NCBI RefSeq assembly: GCF_026898115.1
Contig: NZ_CP114036.1
Location: 3,472,001-3,536,000, forward strand
DNA length: 64,000 nucleotides
Direction: 5' to 3'
Source of the DNA: Streptomyces sp. S465
GTDB taxonomy: Bacteria > Actinomycetota > Actinomycetes > Streptomycetales > Streptomycetaceae
The notes beneath the pieces are model-generated. The model was given only the letters and a program-made list of their open reading frames with translations. It made no database searches and was not told the origin of the DNA. The translations under genes and the position numbers were made by a program. This document shows positions 57,721 through 64,000 of this stretch, piece after piece; the stretch's first letter is position 1, and the number at the start of each line of letters is the position of its first letter.

Positions 57721-58878
57721 TCAGCTCTCCTTCGTGGTGGCGGTCGCCGCCTTCGGCGCCCACTCGGGGTGGTCGCCGTGCATGGCGGCGTAGTACGGGT
57801 CCCCGGGCGCGATCTCGCCCGCGCGCACGGGCTGCCCGGTGAAGGCCGCCTTGTAGAGCGCGGCGATGAACTCGAGGGTGCGGCGGGCGTCCGCGCCGCT
57901 GCCCGGGGGCCGTACGCCGTCCCGCATCGCGTCCAGCAGTCCGGACAGCTGGGCCCCGTGCGAGCTGGGCAGATCGGCGGCCGGGGTGCGCCAGCGCCGG
58001 TGCCGGGCGGTGTCCTCGCGCACATGCGGGGCGGGGGTGTAGACCCAGTCGTCGTTGCGGTGGCCGTAGAGATGGGTCAGCTCGACGGTGGCGTCCGCGC
58101 AGTCGATCCGGATGCGGCTGACCTCATCGGGCGAGAGCACGCTGTTGACGACGGTGGCCATGGCGCCGCCCGCGAACCGCACCAGCGCGGTGGAGACGTC
58201 CTCGCTCTCCACCTCGTGCACCAGCCGTCCGGCCATGCCGCGGACCTCGGTCCAGTCGCCGAGGAGGTGGAGCAGCAGATCCATCTGGTGGATGCCGTGG
58301 CCCATGGACGGACCGCCGCCCTCGGTCTCCCAGCGGCCGCGCCACGGCACCGCGTAGTAGGCGGTGTCGCGGTGCCAGGTGGTCTGGCAGTGGGCCACCA
58401 GCGGCCGCCCCAGGGCGCCCTCGGCCAGCAGCTCGCGGGCGTGGACGGCGCCCGAGCCGTAGCGGTGCTGGAAGACCACCGACGCGTACGGGCCGCCCGC
58501 CTCGTTCTCCGCCGCGGCGATCTCGTCGTACTCGGCGAGGGTGAGGCACAGCGGCTTCTCGCACAGCACCCAGGCGCCGGAGCGCAGCGCGGCCACCGTC
58601 TGCTCGCGGTGCAGGGAGGGCGGGGTGCCGATGAGGACCAGGTCGGGGCGCTCGGCCGCCAGCATCGCCGCCACCTCGGTGTAGCCGGTGACATCGAAGG
58701 TCCCGCCCTCGGCGGCGGTGGCGCGGAAGGCGTCGAGCCGGTCCGTGGCCACATCGACGGCGGCGACGAGGTCCACGCGGTCGGCGTGGTCACGCAGTGC
58801 GGGCAGATGGCTGCCGGTGACGATGGCTCCGGTGCCGATCACTGCGGCACGGATACGGTGGGTGGCTGCTGCGGCCAT
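57721..58878 (-). CDS. Gfo/Idh/MocA-family oxidoreductase
   Basis: NAD(P)-dependent oxidoreductase of 385 residues: Rossmann loop RAAVIGTGAIVTGSHLPALR, cofactor motif WVLCEKPLCLTLAEYDEIAA, and the catalytic GGPSMGHGIHQMDLLLHLLG with His and Asp. First gene of an eight-gene operon running to 50355. ATG 58878 has GAGGAG upstream and an operator 23 bases before it. It probably oxidises the imported sugar or a sugar acid. Confidence 0.93.
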   Translation of the reverse strand: MAAAATHRIRAAVIGTGAIVTGSHLPALRDHADRVDLVAAVDVATDRLDAFRATAAEGGTFDVTGYTEVAAMLAAERPDLVLIGTPPSLHREQTVAALRSGAWVLCEKPLCLTLAEYDEIAAAENEAGGPYASVVFQHRYGSGAVHARELLAEGALGRPLVAHCQTTWHRDTAYYAVPWRGRWETEGGGPSMGHGIHQMDLLLHLLGDWTEVRGMAGRLVHEVESEDVSTALVRFAGGAMATVVNSVLSPDEVSRIRIDCADATVELTHLYGHRNDDWVYTPAPHVREDTARHRRWRTPAADLPSSHGAQLSGLLDAMRDGVRPPGSGADARRTLEFIAALYKAAFTGQPVRAGEIAPGDPYYAAMHGDHPEWAPKAATATTKES

Positions 58879-58900
58879 GGGCTAAGGCTCCTCGCCGACG

Positions 58901-58914
58901 GAAAGCGCTTGCTG
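58901..58914 (-). promoter_or_regulatory. LacI-type operator of the ABC-transporter operon
   Basis: GAAAGCGCTTGCTG on the plus strand matches the operator before the DUF993 operon at 13 of 14 positions. It sits 23 bases before the start of the first gene and within the 206-base divergent promoter region shared with the LacI gene. Confidence 0.75.
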
Positions 58915-59084
58915 GGGAGGACCCTAGGCATGGTCCGGATGACTGGACAAGACCCTGGCGGGCAGAATCGCGCCGCCCGTGGGCTGCCCGTGGGCCGCTC
59001 GTGGGCCCCTCGTGGGGTGAGAGCATGGATGCGCCCAACCAGCGCGCGCGGCGCACCCGAAAGTGACCACTCAACGGAGGAAAC

Positions 59085-60143
59085 ATGGCAGTGACCCTGG
59101 CCGATGTGGCGGCACGGGCTCGGGTCTCGGCGGCCACCGTGTCGCGTGTCCTGAGTGGCAACTACCCGGTGGCGGAGTCGACCCGGGCACGGGTGCTGCG
59201 CGCGGTCGACGAGCTGGAGTACGTGGTCAACGGCCCGGCAAGCGCTCTCGCCGCCGCCACCTCCGATCTGGTCGGAGTGCTGGTCAACGACATCGCGGAC
59301 CCCTTCTTCGGCATCATCGCGGGCGCCGTGCAGAGCGAAATGGGCACCCCGGCGGGCGAACCGGGCCGGGGCGGCGAGAAACTCGCGGTCATCTGCAACA
59401 CCGGGGGTTCGCCCGAGCGCGAGCTGAACTACCTCACCCTGCTCCAGCGGCAGCGCGCGGCCGCCGTCGTGCTCACCGGCGGCGCCGTCGAGCACCCCGA
59501 CCACGCCGCCGCCGTGGCCGCCAAGGCGTCCCGGCTGGCCGCGTCCGGCACCCGGGTGGTGCTGTGCGGCCGCCCGCCGATCGAGGACGCGACCACCCTC
59601 ACCTTCGACAACCGCGGCGGCGCCCGCCGGCTCACCGAACACCTGCTGACCCTCGGCCACCGCCGGATCGGCTACGTGGCGGGCCCCGCCGAACGCACCA
59701 CCACCCGCCACCGGCTGGAGGGCCACCGGGCCGCGCTGGCCGCGGCCGGGCTGGACAGCCTCGACGCCGACGCCGAGCGGCTCACCGTCCACGGCCTCTA
59801 CGACCGCGCCTCCGGCTACGACGCGACCCTTGAACTCCTGCGCCGCCACAGCGGTCTGACGGCCATCGTGGCCGCCAACGACACCATCGCGCTCGGCGTC
59901 TGCGCGGCCCTGCGCGACCAGGGCCTGCGCATCCCCGAGGACGTCTCGGTCGCGGGCTTCGACGACCTGCCGTTCAGCGCGGACGCGGTTCCGGCCCTCA
60001 CCACGATGCGGCTGCCGCTGCACGAGGCGGGCGCCCGCGCCGGCCGGCTGGCCCTGGGCCGCGACCCGCAGCCGCCGGGCGGGGTGGCGATGGTCCGCGC
60101 CGAACTGATGGCCCGCGCCTCCACGGCCCCGCCGCGCTCCTGA
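59085..60143 (+). CDS. LacI-family regulator of the 47-59 kb carbohydrate regulon
   Basis: Regulator of 352 residues. Helix-turn-helix TLADVAARARVSAATVSRVL, then a PBP-like domain (DLVGVLVNDIADPFFGIIAG, TAIVAANDTIALGVCAALRD, DVSVAGFDDLPFSADAVPAL). ATG 59085 follows GGAGGAAAC. It is divergent from the oxidoreductase operon, with the GAAAGCGCTT operator between them, so it probably represses both that operon and the DUF993 operon until a sugar effector appears. Confidence 0.93.
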   Translation: MAVTLADVAARARVSAATVSRVLSGNYPVAESTRARVLRAVDELEYVVNGPASALAAATSDLVGVLVNDIADPFFGIIAGAVQSEMGTPAGEPGRGGEKLAVICNTGGSPERELNYLTLLQRQRAAAVVLTGGAVEHPDHAAAVAAKASRLAASGTRVVLCGRPPIEDATTLTFDNRGGARRLTEHLLTLGHRRIGYVAGPAERTTTRHRLEGHRAALAAAGLDSLDADAERLTVHGLYDRASGYDATLELLRRHSGLTAIVAANDTIALGVCAALRDQGLRIPEDVSVAGFDDLPFSADAVPALTTMRLPLHEAGARAGRLALGRDPQPPGGVAMVRAELMARASTAPPRS

Positions 60144-60219
60144 GCGCGCCGGCGCCCTCCTCTGCCCTCCGCCGCGCTCCCGCGCCTCCTCGGTGCCAGG
60201 GGCGAGTCCCTTTCCAGAT

Positions 60220-60249
60220 ACTTGATCTGATGCAACTATAAGGTCAAGT
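60220..60249 (+). promoter_or_regulatory. Putative MarR operator
   Basis: ACTTGA (60220-60225) and TCAAGT (60244-60249) flank an AT-rich 18-base centre, about 40 bases before the MarR-GNAT gene. It stands out as an AT-rich island and may be an autoregulatory site. Confidence 0.45.
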
Positions 60250-60290
60250 GTTACGGGCGTTTCGGAAGCAGGGGTACGGAGGGATGCCGG

Positions 60291-61241
60291 ATGGAACCGC
60301 GCGACGATCTTGACCTGGCCGTGGACGAGGTCCGCGACTTCAACCGGATGTACACCCGGCTGATCGGTGTCCTCGATTACCCCGGGCAGCTCAACACCCC
60401 GTACTCGCTGAGCGAGGCCCGCATCCTCTACGAGCTGGCGCGGCGGGAGCGCACCCATGTCTCGGCGCTCCGGGAGCACCTGGGGGTCACCGCCGCGCAT
60501 CTGAGCCGGACGCTGGGCCGGTTCGAGGAGCGCGGGCTGGTGACGCGCGAGCGCCATCGGCGCGACGCCCGCTACCAGGAGGTGCTGCTCACCCCGGCGG
60601 GCCGGGCGGCGGCGGAGGACCTGGACCGGCGGTCGCGGGAGGCGGTGACCGGACTGCTGGCCAAGGTGGACCGGAACGAGCTGGGGCGGCTGCGGGAGGC
60701 ACTGGCGACCGCGCGGGGCGTGTTCACCGGCCCGGCCGAGCCCACGGTGCGGCTGCGCGAACCGGCGCCGGGGGACCTGGGCTGGATCGTGCAGCGCCAC
60801 GGCGCCGTATACGCCCGGGAGTTCGGGTGGAACGCCGAGTTCGAGGCGCTGGTGGCCCGTATCGTCGCGGAGTTCGGCGCGGGCCATGACCCGGCGCGCG
60901 AGCGGGCGTGGATCGCGGAGCTGGACGGCCGTCCGGTGGGGTCGGTGATGTGCGTCCGGGACGAGCGGCCCGACACGGCCCGGCTGCGGCTGCTGCTCGT
61001 CGAGCCGGAGGCGCGGGGGCGGCGGATCGGCGAACGGCTGGTGGGCGCGTGCGTCGACTTCGCGCGCGAGGCCGGCTATCGCGAGCTGGTGCTGTGGACC
61101 AATGACGTCCTGACCTCGGCCCGCCGGATCTATGAGCGGGCCGGGTTCGAGCTGGTCGCCGAGCAGCGGCACCGCGGCTACGGCTCGCCCCTGGTCGGCC
61201 AGGACTGGCGGCTCGCGCTCGACGGCCCCGCGCCCGCCTGA
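60291..61241 (+). CDS. MarR regulator - GNAT acetyltransferase fusion
   Basis: Protein of 316 residues. Residues 1-150 form a MarR winged helix (SLSEARILYELARRERTHVS, HLGVTAAHLSRTLGRFEERG, the wing RHRRDARYQEVLLTP). Residues 155-316 form a GNAT domain with the acetyl-CoA loop VEPEARGRRIGERLVGACV and YERAGFELVAEQRH. Such fusions are common in actinobacteria; substrate and targets are unknown. ATG 60291 is preceded by GGAGGGATGCCGG. Confidence 0.9.
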   Translation: MEPRDDLDLAVDEVRDFNRMYTRLIGVLDYPGQLNTPYSLSEARILYELARRERTHVSALREHLGVTAAHLSRTLGRFEERGLVTRERHRRDARYQEVLLTPAGRAAAEDLDRRSREAVTGLLAKVDRNELGRLREALATARGVFTGPAEPTVRLREPAPGDLGWIVQRHGAVYAREFGWNAEFEALVARIVAEFGAGHDPARERAWIAELDGRPVGSVMCVRDERPDTARLRLLLVEPEARGRRIGERLVGACVDFAREAGYRELVLWTNDVLTSARRIYERAGFELVAEQRHRGYGSPLVGQDWRLALDGPAPA

Positions 61242-61329
61242 CCGACTCGCCGGCGAAGCGCCGACGCGGGGACACCGACGCCGGAACGCCGACGTTCGAA
61301 CGCCGGCGCCCCGCGCCGCCTCCAGGGCG

Positions 61330-62037
61330 TCAGCCGCCGGGGAAGATGACGTCGCTACAGGAGTAGAACGTCTGGTCCATGTGGCTGGCCTGCCAGATCA
61401 TGAAGACCACATGGCGCCCGGTGCGCCCCGGGGCGTTGACCGGGATGGAGACCGTGACCCCGTTGAGGCCGGGCTCGCTGGACGGCTCACCGACGCCGGG
61501 CGCGATCTTGCCGGTGTCGGCGACCAGTTCGAGGTCGCTCCAGCGCAACGGCTGCGTGACGGCGTCGTAGCCCTGCTTGGTGACGTAGATCCGGTAGTAG
61601 TCGGCACCGTGCAGGGCCTGGTCGTGGGTCTTGAACGTGAAGCTGTTGCCGACCGCCGTGGCCTGCCACGCCCCCGGTACGTCGAGCGCGTTGTAGCGGC
61701 CGGACCCGGTGTGTCCGGCGCTGCACAGCTGGCCGTCGGGGAGGGCGGCCTGGTGGTTCCCGGCCACGCCCTCCCGGTAGAGGCCGTTCCAGTTCCACAT
61801 GGCGTTGGTGTCGGCCTGCCACGCCTGCCAGCACATGGGGTCCTCGGTCTTCATCGCCGGGTTCTGGAAGTCGCCGCCCCACCGCTTCCAGCAGCCGTAG
61901 TTGCGCGAGGCCGGGCCGATCGCGGAGCCGTGGGCGGCGGCGGTGTCCACTGCCGCCACGGTGGTCAGCAGCGTCGCGGCCGAGGCGACGGCCGCGGCGC
62001 GAAGAGCCCAGTGATGAACATGCTCATGACAATTCAT
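61330..62037 (-). CDS. AA10 lytic polysaccharide monooxygenase, secreted
   Basis: Copper enzyme of 235 residues that oxidatively cleaves crystalline polysaccharide outside the cell. Signal peptide MNCHEHVHHWALRAAAVA through DTAAA, cleaved so that His36 of AHGSAIGP becomes the N-terminal copper ligand; the second histidine is probably His138 or His143 in FKTHDQALHGADYYRIYVTK. GCWKRWGGDFQNP, DGQLCSAG, MIWQASHMDQTFYSCSDVIF complete the AA10 pattern with paired cysteines. There is no carbohydrate-binding module. The FYSCSDV end resembles cellulose-active forms, and the CebR-like boxes upstream fit, but chitin is possible. ATG 62037 has GGAGG upstream. Confidence 0.95.
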   Translation of the reverse strand: MNCHEHVHHWALRAAAVASAATLLTTVAAVDTAAAHGSAIGPASRNYGCWKRWGGDFQNPAMKTEDPMCWQAWQADTNAMWNWNGLYREGVAGNHQAALPDGQLCSAGHTGSGRYNALDVPGAWQATAVGNSFTFKTHDQALHGADYYRIYVTKQGYDAVTQPLRWSDLELVADTGKIAPGVGEPSSEPGLNGVTVSIPVNAPGRTGRHVVFMIWQASHMDQTFYSCSDVIFPGG

Positions 62038-62098
62038 GGCGCCTCCAGATCCGCTGCGAGATGCACGGGAGGTGATGCGCGAAAAGGCGAAAGGTGCA

Positions 62099-62131
62099 CG
62101 GGAGCGCTCCCATTGCCCAGGAGCGCTCCCA
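62099..62131 (-). promoter_or_regulatory. Two CebR-like boxes before the LPMO gene
   Basis: CGGGAGCGCTCCCA (62099-62112) and CAGGAGCGCTCCCA (62118-62131) match the cellobiose-repressor box TGGGAGCGCTCCCA at 13 and 12 of 14 positions. They are 19 bases apart and about 60-95 bases before the LPMO start, so cello-oligosaccharides should induce the gene. Confidence 0.8.
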
Positions 62132-62243
62132 TCGTAGGGCGGGGTCCGAAAAGCGGCCATACGTATGACGGGGCGTCATCGGACCGGAAAACCGCTCGCG
62201 CCGGACGGGCCGCGCCGGAAGGATCACCTCATACGCACCACGG

Positions 62244-63422
62244 GTGCGAACCGCACAAGAGCAAAGGGTGTACCCCCTGAGTACGCAGCAGGTCATCGAG
62301 TGGACCGAGGACGGCCGGGACCGGGCCGCCCACTGGCGATCCGAGAGCGGCGCCCCACCGCCCCGGCGGGTCGGGATCGCGGACGACCGGATGTCCGCCG
62401 ACACCGCCTACCGCCTCGTCTGCGAGGGCACCGCGCTGCTGTGGCGCGGCGACTACCAGGGCGCCCGCCAGCTGCTGACGGCGCTGGCGCGCCGGATCGA
62501 CCGTGGTCCGCGCCGGACCAGGGAGCGGCGGGCAGCGGCGGCGTCACCGGCCGAGGCGTTCCACCGGCACCGCCAGGCGACGTCCCGGCGGGCCCGGCTG
62601 CTGGGCATGCTGCTGGTGCCGCTGGACGCCGATCTGTCCGTACCGCTGCGCCGGGCGCCGGACGTACGGGAGGCGTGCACCGAGGCGTACGGCGTGGCGC
62701 ACGCCCCCTCGGTCGTCTCGCTCCGTGAATTACTCGGTCTGATCGGCGCGCACGAGTGGCGGGAGAAGGGCGTCGAGGTCCCGGCGCTGGGCGGCGACCG
62801 CGTCCATCCGCACTACGGGGTCTTCGCCCCGGTGCGCGGCGAGTACGTCGACCTGGTGGCCGAGGCCCCGCTGCCCGCCTCCCGGTCGGCCGCGTTCGAC
62901 ATCGGCACCGGTACGGGCGTCCTGGCGGCCGTCCTCGCCCGGCGCGGCGTCGACCGGGTGGTGGCCACCGACCAGGACGCACGGGCGCTGCGCTGCGCCC
63001 GGGAGAACGTGGTCCGCCTGGGCCTGTCCGGGCGGGTCGAGGTGGCCGAGGCGGACCTCTTCCCGCCGGGCCGCGCCCCTTTGGTGGTCTGCAATCCCCC
63101 CTGGCTCCCGGCCCGGCCCTCCTCACCGCTCGAATACGCGGTCTACGACCCGTCCAGCCGTATGCTGCGCGGCTTCCTGAACGGGCTGGCCGGACATCTG
63201 AGCCCCGGCGGCGAGGGCTGGCTCATCCTCTCCGACCTGGCAGAACACCTCGGACTGCGGCCGCGCGAGGAGCTGCTGGCCGCCATCGCCGCGGCCGGGC
63301 TGACGGTGGTGGACCGCCTCGACACCCGCCCGGTCCACCCCCGCGCCGCCGACCCCGCCGATCCGCTCCACTCGGCCCGCGCGGCGGAGGTGACCTCCCT
63401 GTGGCGACTGACGGCGGGGTGA
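62244..63422 (+). CDS. Class I SAM-dependent methyltransferase with N-terminal extension
   Basis: Protein of 392 residues. The first 200 residues are helical and unrecognised (TAYRLVCEGTALLWRGDYQG, PAEAFHRHRQATSRRARLLG). The C-terminal half is a Rossmann methyltransferase: SAM loop FDIGTGTGVLAAVLARRG, VVATDQDARALRCARENVVR, and the catalytic NPPW in PLVVCNPPWLPARP, as in HemK/PrmC-like N-methyltransferases and rRNA guanine methyltransferases. The short helical domain plus NPPW suggests a PrmC-like glutamine or N6-adenine target, not assignable. The GTG at 62244 is uncertain; GTG 62268 is in frame. Confidence 0.8.
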   Translation: MRTAQEQRVYPLSTQQVIEWTEDGRDRAAHWRSESGAPPPRRVGIADDRMSADTAYRLVCEGTALLWRGDYQGARQLLTALARRIDRGPRRTRERRAAAASPAEAFHRHRQATSRRARLLGMLLVPLDADLSVPLRRAPDVREACTEAYGVAHAPSVVSLRELLGLIGAHEWREKGVEVPALGGDRVHPHYGVFAPVRGEYVDLVAEAPLPASRSAAFDIGTGTGVLAAVLARRGVDRVVATDQDARALRCARENVVRLGLSGRVEVAEADLFPPGRAPLVVCNPPWLPARPSSPLEYAVYDPSSRMLRGFLNGLAGHLSPGGEGWLILSDLAEHLGLRPREELLAAIAAAGLTVVDRLDTRPVHPRAADPADPLHSARAAEVTSLWRLTAG

Positions 63423-63773
63423 GGCCCACCCGGTCCACGTGCAGCCGGCGTGGCGGTGGATGGGCCACGAGCCGACAGCCGGGGACCGAGGAGGCGACGA
63501 GGCGCCGAGCCGTGGGCGGCGTGCGGGGCGGACTCAGGGCTGGACTCCCCGTCAGATGCGGTTGGCCACCAGTGCGTAGTCGAAGTACAGGGGCGGCAAC
63601 AGTGCTCGGTGACGGCGCCCGGAGTCTTATACAAGATTTACAACTACGAAGATATTCTTGCCATTCTCTTGGAGGTGCTCGGGGGATCCGAACCGGAGTG
63701 GGTCATGGGCCGTTCTGCGGGGGGCACTCCGGGCCTGGTGTCGGTGAAGATCAGTCACCGGAAAGGTTCACTC
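63423..63773. other. Intergenic region before the last gene
   Basis: No gene supported. An imperfect hairpin (GGCCCACC and CCACG pairing with their complements, 63423-63466) directly follows the methyltransferase stop and may terminate it. An AT-rich island at 63625-63660, with the palindrome AAGATATTCTT at 63649-63659, probably carries the promoter of the following secreted-protein gene. Confidence 0.5.
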
Positions 63774-64000
63774 GTGATCTCCGTCCGTTCTTCTCGCTCC
63801 CTTGCCGGCCGTGTTGCCGCCGGTCTCGCAGGCGCCGCCGCCGTTGGTGCGCTGGCGTTCTCCTCGCCGGCCGCTGCCGCCGCGGCCGACGCGTCCTGGA
63901 CAATGGGTACGGGCTACCCCGTAGATCAGGACTACTGCTTCTCGAATATGCCACTGAATCTGAGCAAGAACTATAATTCCATCATCTCGGGTTCTTGGGA
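63774..64000 (+). CDS. Secreted protein, N-terminal part (truncated by window)
   Basis: GTG 63774 lies seven bases after AAAGG. The first 40 residues form a Sec signal peptide (VISVRSSRSLAGRVAAGLAG, AAVGALAFSSPAAAAAADA). The mature part runs to the window edge: SWTMGTGYPVDQDYCFSNMP, then LNLSKNYNSIISGSW. It is rich in Asn, Ser and Tyr and uses codons such as AAT, TAT and TCG, giving a lower G+C than neighbouring genes. No family recognised; more sequence is needed to judge it. Confidence 0.75.
   Translation, partial: MISVRSSRSLAGRVAAGLAGAAAVGALAFSSPAAAAAADASWTMGTGYPVDQDYCFSNMPLNLSKNYNSIISGSW

Overview
This is a high-G+C actinobacterial chromosome segment, almost certainly from a Streptomyces. 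The evidence is very strong G/C bias at third codon positions, many GTG starts, ATGA/GTGA gene couplings, a modular type I polyketide synthase, a LAL-type regulator, an AA10 LPMO behind CebR-like boxes, and many sugar ABC/LacI systems. No rRNA, tRNA, CRISPR array, insertion sequence or prophage was recognised.

Layout. (1) 1-19 kb is one edge of a polyketide cluster. The 5' part of a giant minus-strand PKS gene (ACP, then KS-AT-KR-ACP, KS-AT-KR-ACP, then a KS cut by the window edge) is followed by a PH-domain membrane pair, a small membrane protein and a NarL-type two-component system. A LAL-family LuxR activator and a type II thioesterase come next and probably belong to the cluster. (2) 19-21.6 kb holds a FUSC-type membrane protein and a small secreted protein. 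(3) 21.8-30.5 kb is a myo-inositol catabolic locus with two divergent arms: iolC-aldolase-iolB-iolD-iolA on minus, and an IolE/IolH-like barrel protein plus iolG on plus. (4) 30.7-33.9 kb has a small HTH protein and a CsoR-type copper operon, copZ-copA. (5) 34.5-38.2 kb has citrate synthase and a RecD2-like helicase. (6) 38.4-44 kb is a ribose-type operon (LacI regulator, ATPase, fused permease/binding protein, ribokinase). (7) 44.3-47 kb has a repeat-rich secreted protein, an ECF sigma factor with a small coupled membrane protein, a frameshifted VOC gene and a CGNR zinc-finger protein.

(8) 47-60 kb is the least understood part and the best candidate for a new system. Two minus-strand operons together encode two Gfo/Idh/MocA oxidoreductases, a DUF993 protein, a TIM-barrel isomerase, a PmoA-like (DUF6807) protein, a cupin, a complete sugar ABC importer, a YesL-like protein and a Tat-exported alpha-helical glycan-lyase-like protein. 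Both operons carry the same GAAAGCGCTTRCTG operator, and a divergent LacI-family gene lies beside one of them. This looks like a complete uptake and oxidative degradation pathway for an unidentified carbohydrate. (9) 60-64 kb has a MarR-GNAT fusion, the LPMO, a class I methyltransferase and the start of a secreted protein.

Four separate genes (iolA, iolD, a small HTH gene and the cupin gene) have short tandem repeats (13-21 bp units) lying on or just past their stop codons. The promoters of the PKS and thioesterase genes share sequence motifs, suggesting common control by the LAL regulator.
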